Source: Erodium maritimum | Taxonomy: Eukaryota > Streptophyta > Magnoliopsida > Geraniales > Geraniaceae | NCBI GenBank assembly: GCA_963921825.1 | Contig: OY997596.1 | Location: 36,261,932 to 36,325,931, forward strand | Direction: 5' to 3' | DNA: 64,000 bases | Shown here: piece by piece, positions 10,423 through 22,130 of the stretch | Layout: the number at the start of each line of letters is the position of its first letter | Numbering within the stretch: the stretch's first letter is position 1 | The notes under the pieces: model-generated | Told to the model about the DNA's origin: nothing | The model's database searches: none | Seen by the model: only the letters and a program-made list of their open reading frames with translations | Position numbers and translations under genes: made by a program

Positions 10423-12000
10423 TGGTCTCGATGTCGGGGACATGTTAAGCACAAAACGCAGCGGAAGATTAACCACGAATCAAGTAAATTAACACTACCA
10501 AATATGAAGAACAAAGCTGAAAAATTCAGCAAGGTTTCAAGAACATCACCTTGTTGTTTTGGTGGAGATAATGGATGAATAACACCAACTATGGTTCGGC
10601 TTGAGTCCCTTGGACGCCTACGTATCCGAGATGGAATCAAAGCCAATGTAGTTCTTGAGTTTGATGACTCAAGAACATGCACAAACAACTTTGAAGCTTG
10701 GAGGAGATTTTCGACCAAGGTAGGAGAAGAAGAAGAACTCGTTCTCTCTCTTTCTCTACACTTGCATGTTATATCTTCCAACCCCTCTTGAATGTGGAGT
10801 TAAGTGCATTTAGTCAAATCACTTAGTTTCCATCACTAGACAAGTGTCCAAGTCTAGATGCAAGGTTGAACTAATAAACTATCCAAGTTTATTAGTTTAG
10901 TGGAAATTGGGTCCCACCCAATTTTAGTCAACAAGACTAATTAGTCATCTAATGACTTGAGTCCTTGTTGGGCCTAGCCAATATGGATCAGCCATGGGCC
11001 TCTCCAAGAGAGCCCATCCCGAACCCAATATGCTAGCCGGTCCACTATGGCGCTCCCCGCCATGTCTCCCTCCAACTCAAGTTTGTCATGTTCTTATTGA
11101 GCATCGTATTGTCGGTGTGACCCTTAGGTCTATGCATGTCAATAAGATCAACGTAAAATCCCATTTTACTTGATCTTATTAATGTGGCGACTGACGAGAC
11201 TCAGTATCGCCTGACCCTGCATAACGAATCGCCCCTTGTCGATTCTGACCTTTCAGCCGTCCTTGTCATTATCCCTTATCATTGATATCCTGATTGAGAT
11301 AAGGCATAGAGCCGTCATCCTTCTTATCCTCAATCACTATTCCTTGATATGTGAGATGACTGACCCTTATAATATTCCATATCATGCGCATGGCCATGCT
11401 TTTCCCGTCAGTCACTCTCGATCAAGCGGCCGTGAACTAGATATCTTTCCCATACCGCAGTATGATGGATACATCCCTTAGCCGCCTATCATGTCACTCA
11501 TGCAGTCATTCCCCAGGCCAATCCTGGCCGTTATGGAAGCCCAGTCACGGTGCAACGTTGGGCTTTCAGGTCAAACTTGGTTGTTTACTGCATAGCAATC
11601 ATATAGACTCCTCGGTCTAAGGATACCTGACAAGCAACGACTCTGAACATGTTCATGACTCAATCTATGGAACATATTCAGGTCGGGTCGTCCAACATCA
11701 TGTCCCACACATGATGTCTATGATCAGACTCCGAAAACCTTTCCAATGACCAATAGAACGTAAGCCATCAAGAGTCATCTTTCATACTAGTCTGTTCTAG
11801 CGAAGACTATTGACTAGGGACCCTGTCGAGTGTGATCCATCCTGATCTATGGTTCTATTCGCATCGTGGGCATAGATCGGAAACACACACGACATATTAC
11901 TCCAACACTTAAGTAATATCAAAAGCCGCTTTGTTATATTGCCAACGATGATATTTACATTTGGACATTTACGATTGGGCTACGGGCATAAATGCTAACA
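10423..12000 (-). repeat. Copia 3' LTR (left copy)
   Basis: 1578 bp. On the plus strand it starts TGGTCTCGATGTC and ends ATAAATGCTAACA. It is nearly identical to the right copy once the inserted element at 17454-20407 is ignored. A C-rich plus-strand tract (the purine tract of the minus strand) abuts its inner edge. Confidence 0.9.
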
Positions 12001-12016
12001 ATCTCCCACTTGCCCT
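12001..12016 (-). promoter_or_regulatory. Copia polypurine tract
   Basis: On the minus strand AGGGCAAGTGGGAGAT ends directly at the TGTTAG start of the 3' LTR. This is the expected position of the plus-strand DNA primer. Confidence 0.85.
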
Positions 12017-12019
12017 AGC

Positions 12020-15000
12020 TCCAATCTAAATTCCAATATAATCCCATTGCCTTATTAGTCTCTCGTGCTTGGGTAACGAGAGCGCTTTGGTCAACGGGTC
12101 GGCTATGATATCATCCGTTGCAATATACGTGATCTTCGCATCACCTCTGTTCAGAATCTCTCTGATTAGGTGATATCACCGCAGTACATGTTTGGATTTG
12201 TTATGCGATCTGGGCTCTTTAGCTTGAGCACTGGCCCTAGTGTTGTCGCAAAATAGGTTCACCGGGCTTAGGCGGGTTTTTAATTACGCCTAACCCTGCC
12301 GTGAATTTCCAAATCCATATAGCCTCCTTTGCTGCCCCTGCAGCCGCTATGTACTCGGCCTCGGTCGTGGAGTCAACGACGGTATCTTGCTTCACGCTCT
12401 ACCAGCTGACAGCACCGTCAATCAGCGTAAACAGATGTTCTGACTGACTTCTAAAGTCATCTTAATCTGTTTGGAAACTAGCGTCCTCTAACGACTAGTT
12501 CAGAATCATCTTTCCCCAAGGGTCAGACGGATGTCTGCTGGTACAACACAAGGCATACAAGACATCCAGTCTCGTATATGTCATGCATATATGATCGATC
12601 CCGCCCCTCCCAGGCGCATGGGAATCGCATCATCCTTTTCAGCTCATCAGGTGTTTTAGGACACTAAGTCTTGCTGAAATTAATGCCATGACGAGCGGAT
12701 AAGAATCCTTTATTTGAATCGAGCATTGAGAACCTACTCAACGCACTGTTCTCATAGGTGCTCTGACTTAATCCCAAGACCCTCTTGGTGCGATCTCTAT
12801 ATATCTTAATCCCTAAGATATAAGCAGACTCGCCTAAGTCCATCGCGAAACACGTCCCCTCCAAGCTTTTGGTCTCGTTTAAAACAGGGACGTCGATTCC
12901 GATAAATAGTATGTCATCGACATAAAGCACCAGAAAGTCAATCTTACTCCCACTAGCCTTCTTGTAAACGCAAGGCTCATCTTCGTTCTTGACAAAGCCG
13001 AATCCAATCACAGCTTCATCAAAACTAAGATTCCAACTCCGAGAAGCTTGTTTCAATCCACAAATGGATTTTAACAACTTATAAATCTATCCCTTATTCT
13101 TCAGATCGTCAAAACCTTTGGGCTGAGACATAAACGTCTTCATTCAAATTCCCGTTTAAAAGTGGTTTTGACATCCACTTGCCATATCTCGTAATCAAGA
13201 TACGAGACCATGTCAAGAAGAATCTAGATAGATTTGACCATAGCCACTGGTGAGAAGGTTTCCTCATAGTCAATCCACAGGATCTGCCTATAACCTTTTG
13301 CAACCAGTCGTGCTTTGTAGGTCAGAGGCTTGCCATCCATGTCCATCTTCACCTTGAAGATCTACTTGCATCCGATGGTGCTCACACCATCGATGGGATC
13401 AACCAGTTCCAAGACTTGGTTATCCGACATGGATTGCATTTCCTCCATCATGGCTCCCAGCCATAACTCGGAGTCGGGCCCATCCACGGCTTCATGGAAA
13501 GGTGGCTGGATCCTCATGATCCACCATCGGCTCACTGTCACCTCCAGACACAAAACAACCATATCTCGAAGATGGGTGACTAATCCTTCCAGTTTGCCTC
13601 GGACCTTCAAGAATTGTTACATGAATTGGTTCTTTCTCTACGACCCTTTCAGGCTCCTCTACTGGGTTGTCATGTGGTTCAGAGGCATCTGTACCATCTT
13701 GAACTTCATCTAGATGTACAACCCTCCCACTAACGTCTTTGAAAACAAACTCCCTTTGCACAAAGACCCCATTCGAGTGACGAACACCATGTTCTCACTA
13801 GGTTTGTAGAAGTAGTATCCCCTTGTTTCCTTGGGATACCCTACGAAGCTGCATTTCTTAGATCTTGGTTCGAGCTTAATGTAAACTAACCGCTTCACAT
13901 AAGCCTCGAAACCCCAAATCTTTAGGAAGGACAAAACGGGCCTCCCCCCGTGCCATTTCTCAAATGGTGTCCCTTCCACAACCTTCGTAGGAGCCCGATT
14001 CAAAATAAATGTGGTCGTCTCCAGAGCAAAACCCCAGAAAGAGATAGGGAGATCAGTCCAACTGACCATGGATCAGACCATTGTCCAACAATGTCCGATT
14101 TCTCCGTTCGGCTACACCTCTCAACTACGGTGTCCCGGGAGGAGTCCATTCCGAAGGATCCCATTCTCTTTTTGATGATCTAAAACTCTGTAGTTAAGTA
14201 TTCTGCCCTTCAATCCAATCGAAGAGCCTTAATACTTTTCTCGAGCTGGTTTTCTACTTTAGTCTTGAACTCTTTGAATTTATCAAAAGTTTTAGACTTA
14301 TGTCTTATCGAATAGACATAATCATATTTACTGCAACCATCAGTAAATGTGATAAAGTAACTAAAACCCCTCCTGGTAAGCGAACTTATTGGTCTACACA
14401 TCCGAGTGTGTCATTCCAATAATTCACCCGCCCTATCACCGCGATCGATGAAGGGCGCTTTTGTCATTTTGCTTCAACAAACAAGCCTTTCATTTATTAT
14501 TCGAATGAAATTCGAATGGACCTTAATGTCCGCACTTGTGAAGTGCTGATATGCGTTTCTTGATTATGAGACCTAAATGACAGTGCCTTAACAGAGTATG
14601 GTCTAAATTATCGGATTTAGACCTTTTGGTATTAACCTTATAAAAAGAGCTTGAGGCATTGTCACCATATCCAATATGTACAATCCTCCAACCATGTTTG
14701 TTTAAACATATCATTGCATAGAACATTTAAAATCCAATTTCCAATATCCATATTATATCCTTCGGTGTCTAACACGGATATAGATATAATGATCCTAATA
14801 GGTATGCAATATATTGTTCAAAACACAACAAGGCTATTTGGTTGATGAAGACCCATGGATCCTACAACAGTCGGTACAACCCTTGCTTGTTGTCCACTCT
14901 GAAGTCCAATTTGTTCTTCTCCAATCATCTCCTACCTTCCAAACACTACACGTTAGTGCATATATGAGATTCACCCTCGGTATCCAATACCCATGAATCT

Positions 15001-15666
15001 TTGGAAGTAGCGAGATGTAGCTCTATTAGGTTAATACCTAAAGATGGCGCAGTCCCACTGCCCTTCTTTAGATCATCCTGGTTTTTCCCGCAATTCCGAA
15101 TCCAATGATCAGGCTTCTGGCAGTAGAAGCAGACAATCTCATCCTCCTCAACCTTCCTTGAGGACCCCCAGTCCTTGGAGGGTTAGGAGCGATCGTGTGT
15201 CTCATCTTTCTTGCCAAGTGCACAGGGGCCTTGCCCTTGCCACTACCAGTTTCCCTCCCGAAACTGGATCCCTTTTTGACCATCAGAATATCCTTGGATC
15301 TTAGATCCCTGATATTCTTCTCAGCAGTTACAAACGTGCCATGTAACTCTGATTTGGTCTTGTTCATATCGTGCATATGATAGCTCACGATGAATTCATC
15401 ATACACATGAGGAAGCGAGCGCAGACCCATGTATGTTGCTATCTCCGACACTATCTTAAGACCCAGTCAATTAAGATGTTCGAGATACCCCTTCATTTTC
15501 TGGACATAAGGGATAGCCTTATCAAGGATATGTCCATTTTGCGTTTAGAATTTGAGGACTATCCTCAAAACTCTGTACCAGTCCATATAGTTTGTCCCAT
15601 TAAGCTTAACCCCGTCAAGTATGGTTTTCAATGACAAACTACCGTTGTTCGCTGATGTGTTAGCCA
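12020..15666 (-). pseudogene. Copia gag-pol relic
   Basis: gag begins at ATG 15666 (MANTSANNGSLSLKTILDG) and hits a stop near 15549. A gag zinc knuckle (CFYCQKPDHWIRNC) lies near 15100. The protease active site near 14960 reads LDTEGESHIC, where LDTG is expected. The pre-integrase region is at 14523-14726. Integrase core pieces are at 14210-14401 (FSYFITFTDGCSKYDYVY) and 13710-14069. RT is at about 12664-13600, with SICGLKQASRSWN and an intact LVLYVDDILFIG. RNase H near 12350 has KQDTVVDSTTEAEYIAAAG. At least ten stops or shifts break the frame, so no protein could be made from this copy. Confidence 0.9.
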
Positions 15667-17280
15667 TTTTGATCCACGCGACAAAGTGAATTTAATCAGT
15701 AAACTGAATAAATTATGAAGATCGAGTTCAAACACCGACAGGCGATTCTAAACCTATAGAATCTTGAACCAAGAACCTTGATTCACTCGACTGAGCTGAA
15801 CGGAGGCTCACCACTCAATCGAGCTATGTAGGCCGGACTCCATCCGATCACATCCAATGTGACTCTTGGCTAGGGTATGTACTTTAAGTACACGGCTTTC
15901 CCTATCTGATACCCTAGCTCAGCCCTAGCTGAGAATCGTAGTCGGGTCCACCAATTTTCAACTATGGCCTGTCACTATGTAGGTGCTCCGCGGAGGCGCA
16001 CGACACCCACATATGTAGACCAAACTTGCTACAACGCCTTCCCATGGATGCTCTGCGAAGGCGCACGACACCCATAGGTCGATGAAGTACGAAGTTGTCG
16101 ATAAATTGGGAGGTATCTGACATGACCCATTTTTACTTGTCTTGTCGTGTTTGAACTTTTGGCACATCATCGATGCGATGAGAACGTCAACTACATTCCA
16201 AATGCAATGACTTCTCCAATTACATCCAATGTAATTCTTCCTTCGAACTCGTCTACTACATCCAATGTAAAGACGGTTCAAGGGCACCTAACAAACGATC
16301 TAAAACCAATTTTATCTTTGCATGTGAGGTGATTTGCTTGAAAGTTTAAATCTAAGCATGCATTCTAACCATACAATCATGCATAATTTAAACCAAGCAT
16401 CTAGCATAAAGACGTGCACGTCAAAGCCCCCTAAACTATTCCCAACCCGGTCTTGAGCAATCTTGACTTCAAACCGACGACGTGAGCCTCCCACTCGCCT
16501 CTTGACGTCCATCTACTCCAAGCCGTTTCCTGCGGTCTCCCACTCGCCTCTTGAGCTTCTTCGCCTCCAAGCCGGTGATAACAGTTACAACAAAATACAC
16601 GACTCGCAGGCCTGGAAATAATAATTATTACAAACAAGTGGTACGACGACCACACCTTTAAAAGAATAGTTACACGCTAACACTATCGGCACGCAGTCCG
16701 AGAAAAGCGATAAAACTACCCGGGGCTTAATAACGTGCACCATGCATAATCATCACATCATACAGCGTGTTATCAAACAACATGTTATCAAACAACGAGA
16801 TATGACTGATTTTAATTAGTTTCCAAGTTTCGAAAATTATAACACGGTTTATCGAAACCGGTTTCAAAAATGAATTTTCCAAACGTTTAATTTTGTGGTT
16901 CATCATGACGGTTCCAAACTCATAGCAATTCCCCAAATGGTTTAGCCCCGGCGTTCTGACTATCCAATAGTCACGACTCGGCCTAGCTCCATCCAACGGA
17001 GCCCCATTCGGTCACGTGATCGGCTCCCCGAGAGTCCCGGTCTCGTGACCCCGAAAATTAAACTTTGTCCGAAAAAATCAGATTTGATTTTATTTCGAAA
17101 ATCACCAATTTCATGCATAAAACCCACATGCAAGAAATTAAATCATGCTATCAATCAAGCATACACCCATATATGCAAAAACATGAAATTAAGAAGCTAA
17201 AATGCATTTTCAAGCACTTTAAATAAAAAACCAGCAAGCACCTCAATATTTTCAGCTCTTGTTTTTCCCGTTGGTAGCCA
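15667..17280 (-). other. Copia leader between primer site and gag
   Basis: About 1.6 kb of non-coding leader. It contains imperfect direct repeats, such as GGCGCACGACACCCA at about 15995 and 16060, and CTCCCACTCGCCTCTTGA at about 16490 and 16535. No gene is seen. Confidence 0.6.
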
Positions 17281-17293
17281 GGCTCTGATACCA
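17281..17293 (-). promoter_or_regulatory. Copia primer-binding site (tRNA-Met type)
   Basis: On the minus strand TGGTATCAGAGCC lies four bases inside the 5' LTR end. It matches the 3' end complement of initiator tRNA-Met, the usual copia primer. Confidence 0.9.
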
Positions 17294-17453
17294 CTTTTGG
17301 GTCTCGATGTCGTGGACATGTTAAGCACAAAACGCAGCGGAAGATTAACCACGAATCAAGTAAATTAACACTACCAAATATGAAGAACAAAACTGAAAAA
17401 TTCAGCAAGGTTTCAAGAACATCACCTTGTTGTTTTGGTGGAGATAATGGATG

Positions 17454-20127
17454 TGTCACGCCCCAATTTCAGCGAACCGAAACTAGGGACGCGAACGTTT
17501 AAAAAGTTACAAGACTGAAACCCGTTTTCGATAAATCGCCTAAAAAGTCAGTTTAGTTCCACAAAAGAATAATATTTACACCTCAAAATAAAAGTCCCAC
17601 ACTTGGACAAAACGAGATACACGTCTCTAGACTCAAACACCCAGCAACCCGCTTCAAGCTCTTCAAGCTTCAGAAGCTCACCTAGTCCAGACTACGAACG
17701 GTACCTGTAGGAAAAGCAGCTAGGGGTGAGCGTTCGCTCACCACCACAGATAACATACTGACTACGGCATAATTAGTAGACAAAGCCAATGACACTAACA
17801 ACGACTCAAAGACACACACACGACCAGTCTTTTCCTCAACTGACTCAACACTCGGATACGTTATGTAGACCCCACACTACGATCGACGACCTCCTCCAAG
17901 ACACGACTGACCACACAATACCAAACAAGATCACAAAGGATCGCAAACCGGCTGCTCAGTAACCAATCTCTGTCTCTCGCCCTTTACCGATCATAGACGT
18001 GGTCAGGCGGTCGACCTGTCGCGCAACTTCTCCCGATCCCAGTCGGGAGGCTAACCCACAACCTCTCCGCTTCACCCGATCCCAGTCGGGTGGTTAGCCA
18101 CACCCGCGCATCCTTCCCCCGATCCCAGTCGGGGAGCTAGCCCACAACCCCTCCGCTTCTCCCGATCCCAGTCGGGAGGCTAGCTACACCACACAACCTC
18201 CACCAGTAACCAGTAACCAATCACAATCACAAACAAGTTCAAACAGACAGTAACGACACCGGTGACAGTTCCACAGACACTCAAGGCCAACAAAACACCG
18301 ACAACCAAACACAGGTTCAACAACCCTACGGGCCCTCATGGTCACCCAAGACACCAACGATAAAGTACGGGTTCATAACTCCACGGGCACTCACGGCCAC
18401 CAAAACACCAAAACGACAACACAGGCTCTCATGGCCACCCAAGACTCAACAATAAATAACACGGGCTCTCAAGGCCACCCAAACTCAACAACAATTAACA
18501 CACAACAACCTCCGGGCATGGTCATATGCCTCCAGTAACACAGTTAACGCTAAGTTTTCTGCTCCTACGACACTACTAAGTGTCACATGCATTTCCAGTA
18601 TTCGCTACATTCCCGTATCATGCGTTTCTAATATTCGACAACCTAAATACCCACGACACCCCGGTGCCACATGCAATTCTACAGTTAACTTTCCCTAGTC
18701 AGGGCCGAGATCCGGCTACTTTTCCCTACCTCGAAAGCAACTCCAGAAGCGCTCCACTAAACCCGAGATGAATCGCAGTCACTCGCCGAGCCTCCCTTTG
18801 CCTCGGTCCGCAGCACGATCTAAAAGAACACAGATTTAACTCACTTTAAACTAGTGCGAACCGGTCGAAAATAAGTAACTCAGAGCCCAAAACTAATAAC
18901 GGTTCCGCCGTTAAGTTAACGGCTACGATTTGTCCATTTTAAACTTGACAGTTGTCGTTTACACTCGAGCGGGATAAAGTCGGGTTACGACGGATCGGGT
19001 TCGAGCACCCGCGCACCGAACCCAGGTTTGATCTAAACCCAGTTTAAACCCCTTTTTAACTTAAAACCGTCGTTGAACTCCCTTGCTTTAATTAATTCCG
19101 TCTTTGATTTTAAAACAAAACGGTTTCCTTCCGTTCGTTTCCAAACTCGATATTTTGGTCCAGAACCCTTATAAAGTCGATTTGATTTCCTTTCCCCCCC
19201 TTTTTGATTTGACTTAACTCGAGTCTAACTTTAATAAACGACTTTCGTTTTAAAACCCGTTAAACTTAAGCCGATATAGTTTTATCGATAATTAAATTAC
19301 GTCTCAACGGTACGGATTTGATCTTTAAACTAACACTGATTTCGTTTTACAAACCGTTTGAATCCAACCCGATCGTACTTAAATCTATTCAAAACATAAG
19401 AATAATTATATCGATAACTTATATTTTGTCGATCTTTACAAAATCAGATTTACACGGTTACAACAATCCGTTAAACAACCAGATCTACGTTTTTCTATTC
19501 CGTTCCCTTCCATTTCGGGAGCTCCGTTCCATCCCGACCAGATTTGAACGAACTCGAGAAAAGGGAAAGCGAAGGAGAAGAACGGTTCTGCTTGGTCCGG
19601 CCGACCACCGGCGCCGGTCGGCCGAGCTTCCACGGGCCGAGAACTAACCGTGAGGAAACGGTGGTGGCGGTGGACGGCGGTGCACGGCGGCGTCGGCGCG
19701 GGTCCGGACGGCTCGTCCCGTTCCGGATCTGACGAGCTCGCCGGCGACGGCGGGAGCTCGGGTCTGAACGGCTCGGGATGGAGAGATCGGAGGCGGCGGT
19801 GGACGGTCGGAGCTCGGGATGAGACCGGTGGCCGGAGCTGGTGAGGAAGACGAAGGAGGAGGGTGAGGCCGCGAGCTCGGGGACGGAGTCGTGTGGTTGA
19901 CCGGAGCGGTGACGGCGTCGGACGGAGGAGAAGAGGACGGGACGGTGTGGTCGGACGGAGGAGAGGGAGGTCGGGGTTCGGCCGGGACGTGGTCGGACGG
20001 AGATGGAAGGTCGGGGTTCGGCCGGGACGTGGTCGGACGGAGAAGAGGGAGGTCGGGGTTCGGCCGGGACGTGGTCGGACGGAGAAGAGGCCGGAGCGAT
20101 GGCGGCCGGTGCCGGTCCGGCGAGGAA

Positions 20128-20179
<52 letters not shown>

Positions 20180-20407
20180 GGTGAGGGCGGCTGAGTGTGA
20201 GGGTGTGCTAGGGTTTCTAAGGCAAGGGTGGGTTATATACCCATCCCTGACCAGATTGGGCCTCAGCTGGGCTGGGCTGGGCCTGCGGGCCTGGCCTGGT
20301 CCAGACCTGTTTTTTTTTTTTTTTTTTTTTTGCACTCGTTTCAAAAACTTACCCTAAGGTTCTCGTTTGCAAATTAATACCTTACGAAACGAAGCGGGTT
20401 TTACAGG
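17454..20407 (-). mobile_element. Solo LTR 'C' (TGTCACGCC family)
   Basis: 2954 bp starting TGTCACGCCCC and ending GGGTTTTACA, with TG...CA ends and the 5-bp TSD GGATG. No gag-pol lies inside. It shares with three other copies in this window a 47-bp block at 17701-17747 containing the hairpin GGTGAGCG-TT-CGCTCACC, and a block at about 18680-18731 (TTTCCCTAGTCAGGGCCGAG). On the minus strand a TATATAA (20233-20239) precedes a GA/CT-rich, GC-rich region that is open for about 300 codons of Arg/Pro/Ser-rich sequence. The transcription strand is inferred from that TATA. Probably a large Ty3/gypsy LTR, but no internal domain is present to prove it. Confidence 0.85.
20131..20176. repeat. (GA)n microsatellite inside solo LTR C
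   Basis: About 22 GA units just downstream, on the minus strand, of the TATA-like box. It may be CT-rich 5' leader sequence. Confidence 0.9.
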
Positions 20408-21833
20408 ATGAATAACACCAACTATGGTTCGGCTTGAGTCCCTTGGACGCCTACGTATCCGAGATGGAATCAAAGCCAACGTAGTTCTTGAGTTTGATGA
20501 CTCAAGAACATGCACAAACAACTTTGAAGCTTGGAGGAGATTTTCGACCAAGGTAGGAGAAGAAGAAGAACTCGTTCTCTCTCTTTCTCTACACTTGCAT
20601 GTTATATCTTCCAACCCCTCTTGAATGTGGAGTTAAGTGCATTTAGTCAAATCACTTAGTTTCCATCACTAGACAAGTGTCCAAGTCTAGATGCAAGGTG
20701 GAACTAATAAACTATCCAAGTTTATTAGTTTAGTAGAAATTGGGTCCCACCCAATTTTAGTCAACAAGACTAATTAGTCATCTAATGACTTGAGTCCTTG
20801 TTGGGCCTAGCCAATATGGATCAGCCATGGGCCTCTCCAAGAGAGCCCATCCCGAACCCAATATGCTAGCCGGTCCACTATGGCGCTCCCCGCCATGTCT
20901 CCCTCCAACTCAAGTTTGTCATGTTCTTATTGAGCATCGTATTATCGGTGTGACCCTTAGGTCTATGCATGTCAATAAGATCAACGTAAAATCCCATTTT
21001 ACTTGATCTTATTAATGTGGCGACTGACGAGACTCAGTATCGCCCGACCCTGCATAACGAATCGCCCCTTGTCGATTCTGACCTTTCAGCCGTCCTTGTC
21101 ATTATCCCTTATCACTGATATCCTGATTGTGATAAGGCATAGAGCCGTCATCCTTCTTATCCTCAATCACTGTTCCTTGATATGTGAGATGACTGACCCT
21201 TATGATATTCCATATCATGCGCATGGCCATGCTTTTCCCGTCAGTCACTCTCGATCAAGCGGCCGTGAACTAGATATCTTTCCCATAACGCAGTATGATG
21301 GATACATCCCTTAGCCGCCTATCATGTCACTCATGCAGTCATTCCCCAAGCCAATCTTGGCCGTTATGGAAGCCCAGTCACGGTGCAACGTTGGGCTTTC
21401 AGGTCAAACTTGGTTGTTTACTGCATAGCAATCATATAGACTCCTCGGTCTAAGGATACCTGACAAGCAACGACTCTGAACATGTTCATGACTCAATCTA
21501 TGGAACATATTCAGGTCGGGTCGTCCAACATCATGTCCCACACATGATGTCTATGATCAGACTCTGAAAACCTTTCCAATGACCAATAGAACGTAAGCCA
21601 TCAAGAGTCATCTTTCATACTAGTCGGTTCTAGCGAAGACTATTGACTAGGGACCCCGTCGAGTGTGATCCATCCTGATCTATGGTTCTATTCGCATCGT
21701 GGGCGTAGATCGGAAACACACACGACATATTACTCCAACACTTAAGTAATATCAAAAGCCGCTTTGTTATATTGCCAACGATGATATTTACATTTGGACA
21801 TTTACGATTGGGCTACGGGCATAAATGCTAACA

Positions 21834-22116
21834 TTTTTATCCATGTCAACACCATATTAGCAAGCCCTCTAACATTGCTCTACAAGATGAGATGACATAG
21901 GATAGCTAGAACTCAAATTTAGATGGTTTCAACATTTATAATGGGTCATCTTTGGGTATCTGTTTTGTCCCAAGTAAATATAGGAGTAGAATACCATTGA
22001 GTTAAATCCGATGTCAATAATAAACAAGAGAAACATAGATTTCTAAATAAGTTAAACAAAAACAAACCAACATAAACATTTATCTCATCTTGTATCCACG
22101 ATGACTCTACGATAAC
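21834..22116. other. Unassigned DNA
   Basis: About 280 bp of AT-rich sequence flanking the copia element. No recognised feature. Confidence 0.5.
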
Positions 22117-22130
22117 CATCTCATGATGAC

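Larger units (their letters stand above)
10423..21833 (-). mobile_element. Ty1/copia retrotransposon, complete but defective
   Basis: Left LTR 10423-12000 and right LTR 17298-21833 (interrupted). The internal region between them has a tRNA-Met-type primer site, gag, protease, integrase, RT and RNase H remnants and a polypurine tract, all on the minus strand. LTRs begin TGTTAG and end CA in the element's orientation. It is flanked by TTTTT on both sides (a possible 5-bp TSD, weak because of the T run). By hand count the LTRs differ at about 18 sites in about 1.58 kb, yet the coding region is broken many times. Confidence 0.9.
17298..21833 (-). repeat. Copia 5' LTR, split by a solo LTR
   Basis: The LTR segments are 17298-17453 and 20408-21833. 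The gap is filled by a 2954-bp element flanked by GGATG duplicates at 17449-17453 and 20408-20412. The left LTR has only one GGATG at the matching place, which proves a later insertion. Confidence 0.92.

Noticed and set aside
10395-10781. 128-codon minus-strand frame, near-copies of which appear at 17151-17459 and 20354-20614
   Set aside because: Part of the copia LTR, open by chance in its transcribed leader.
19436-20344. 302-codon minus-strand open frame, Arg/Pro/Ser-rich
   Set aside because: It lies in a GC-rich, GA-repeat part of a solo LTR, is low complexity and crosses the TATA-like box. No domain, so not called as a gene.
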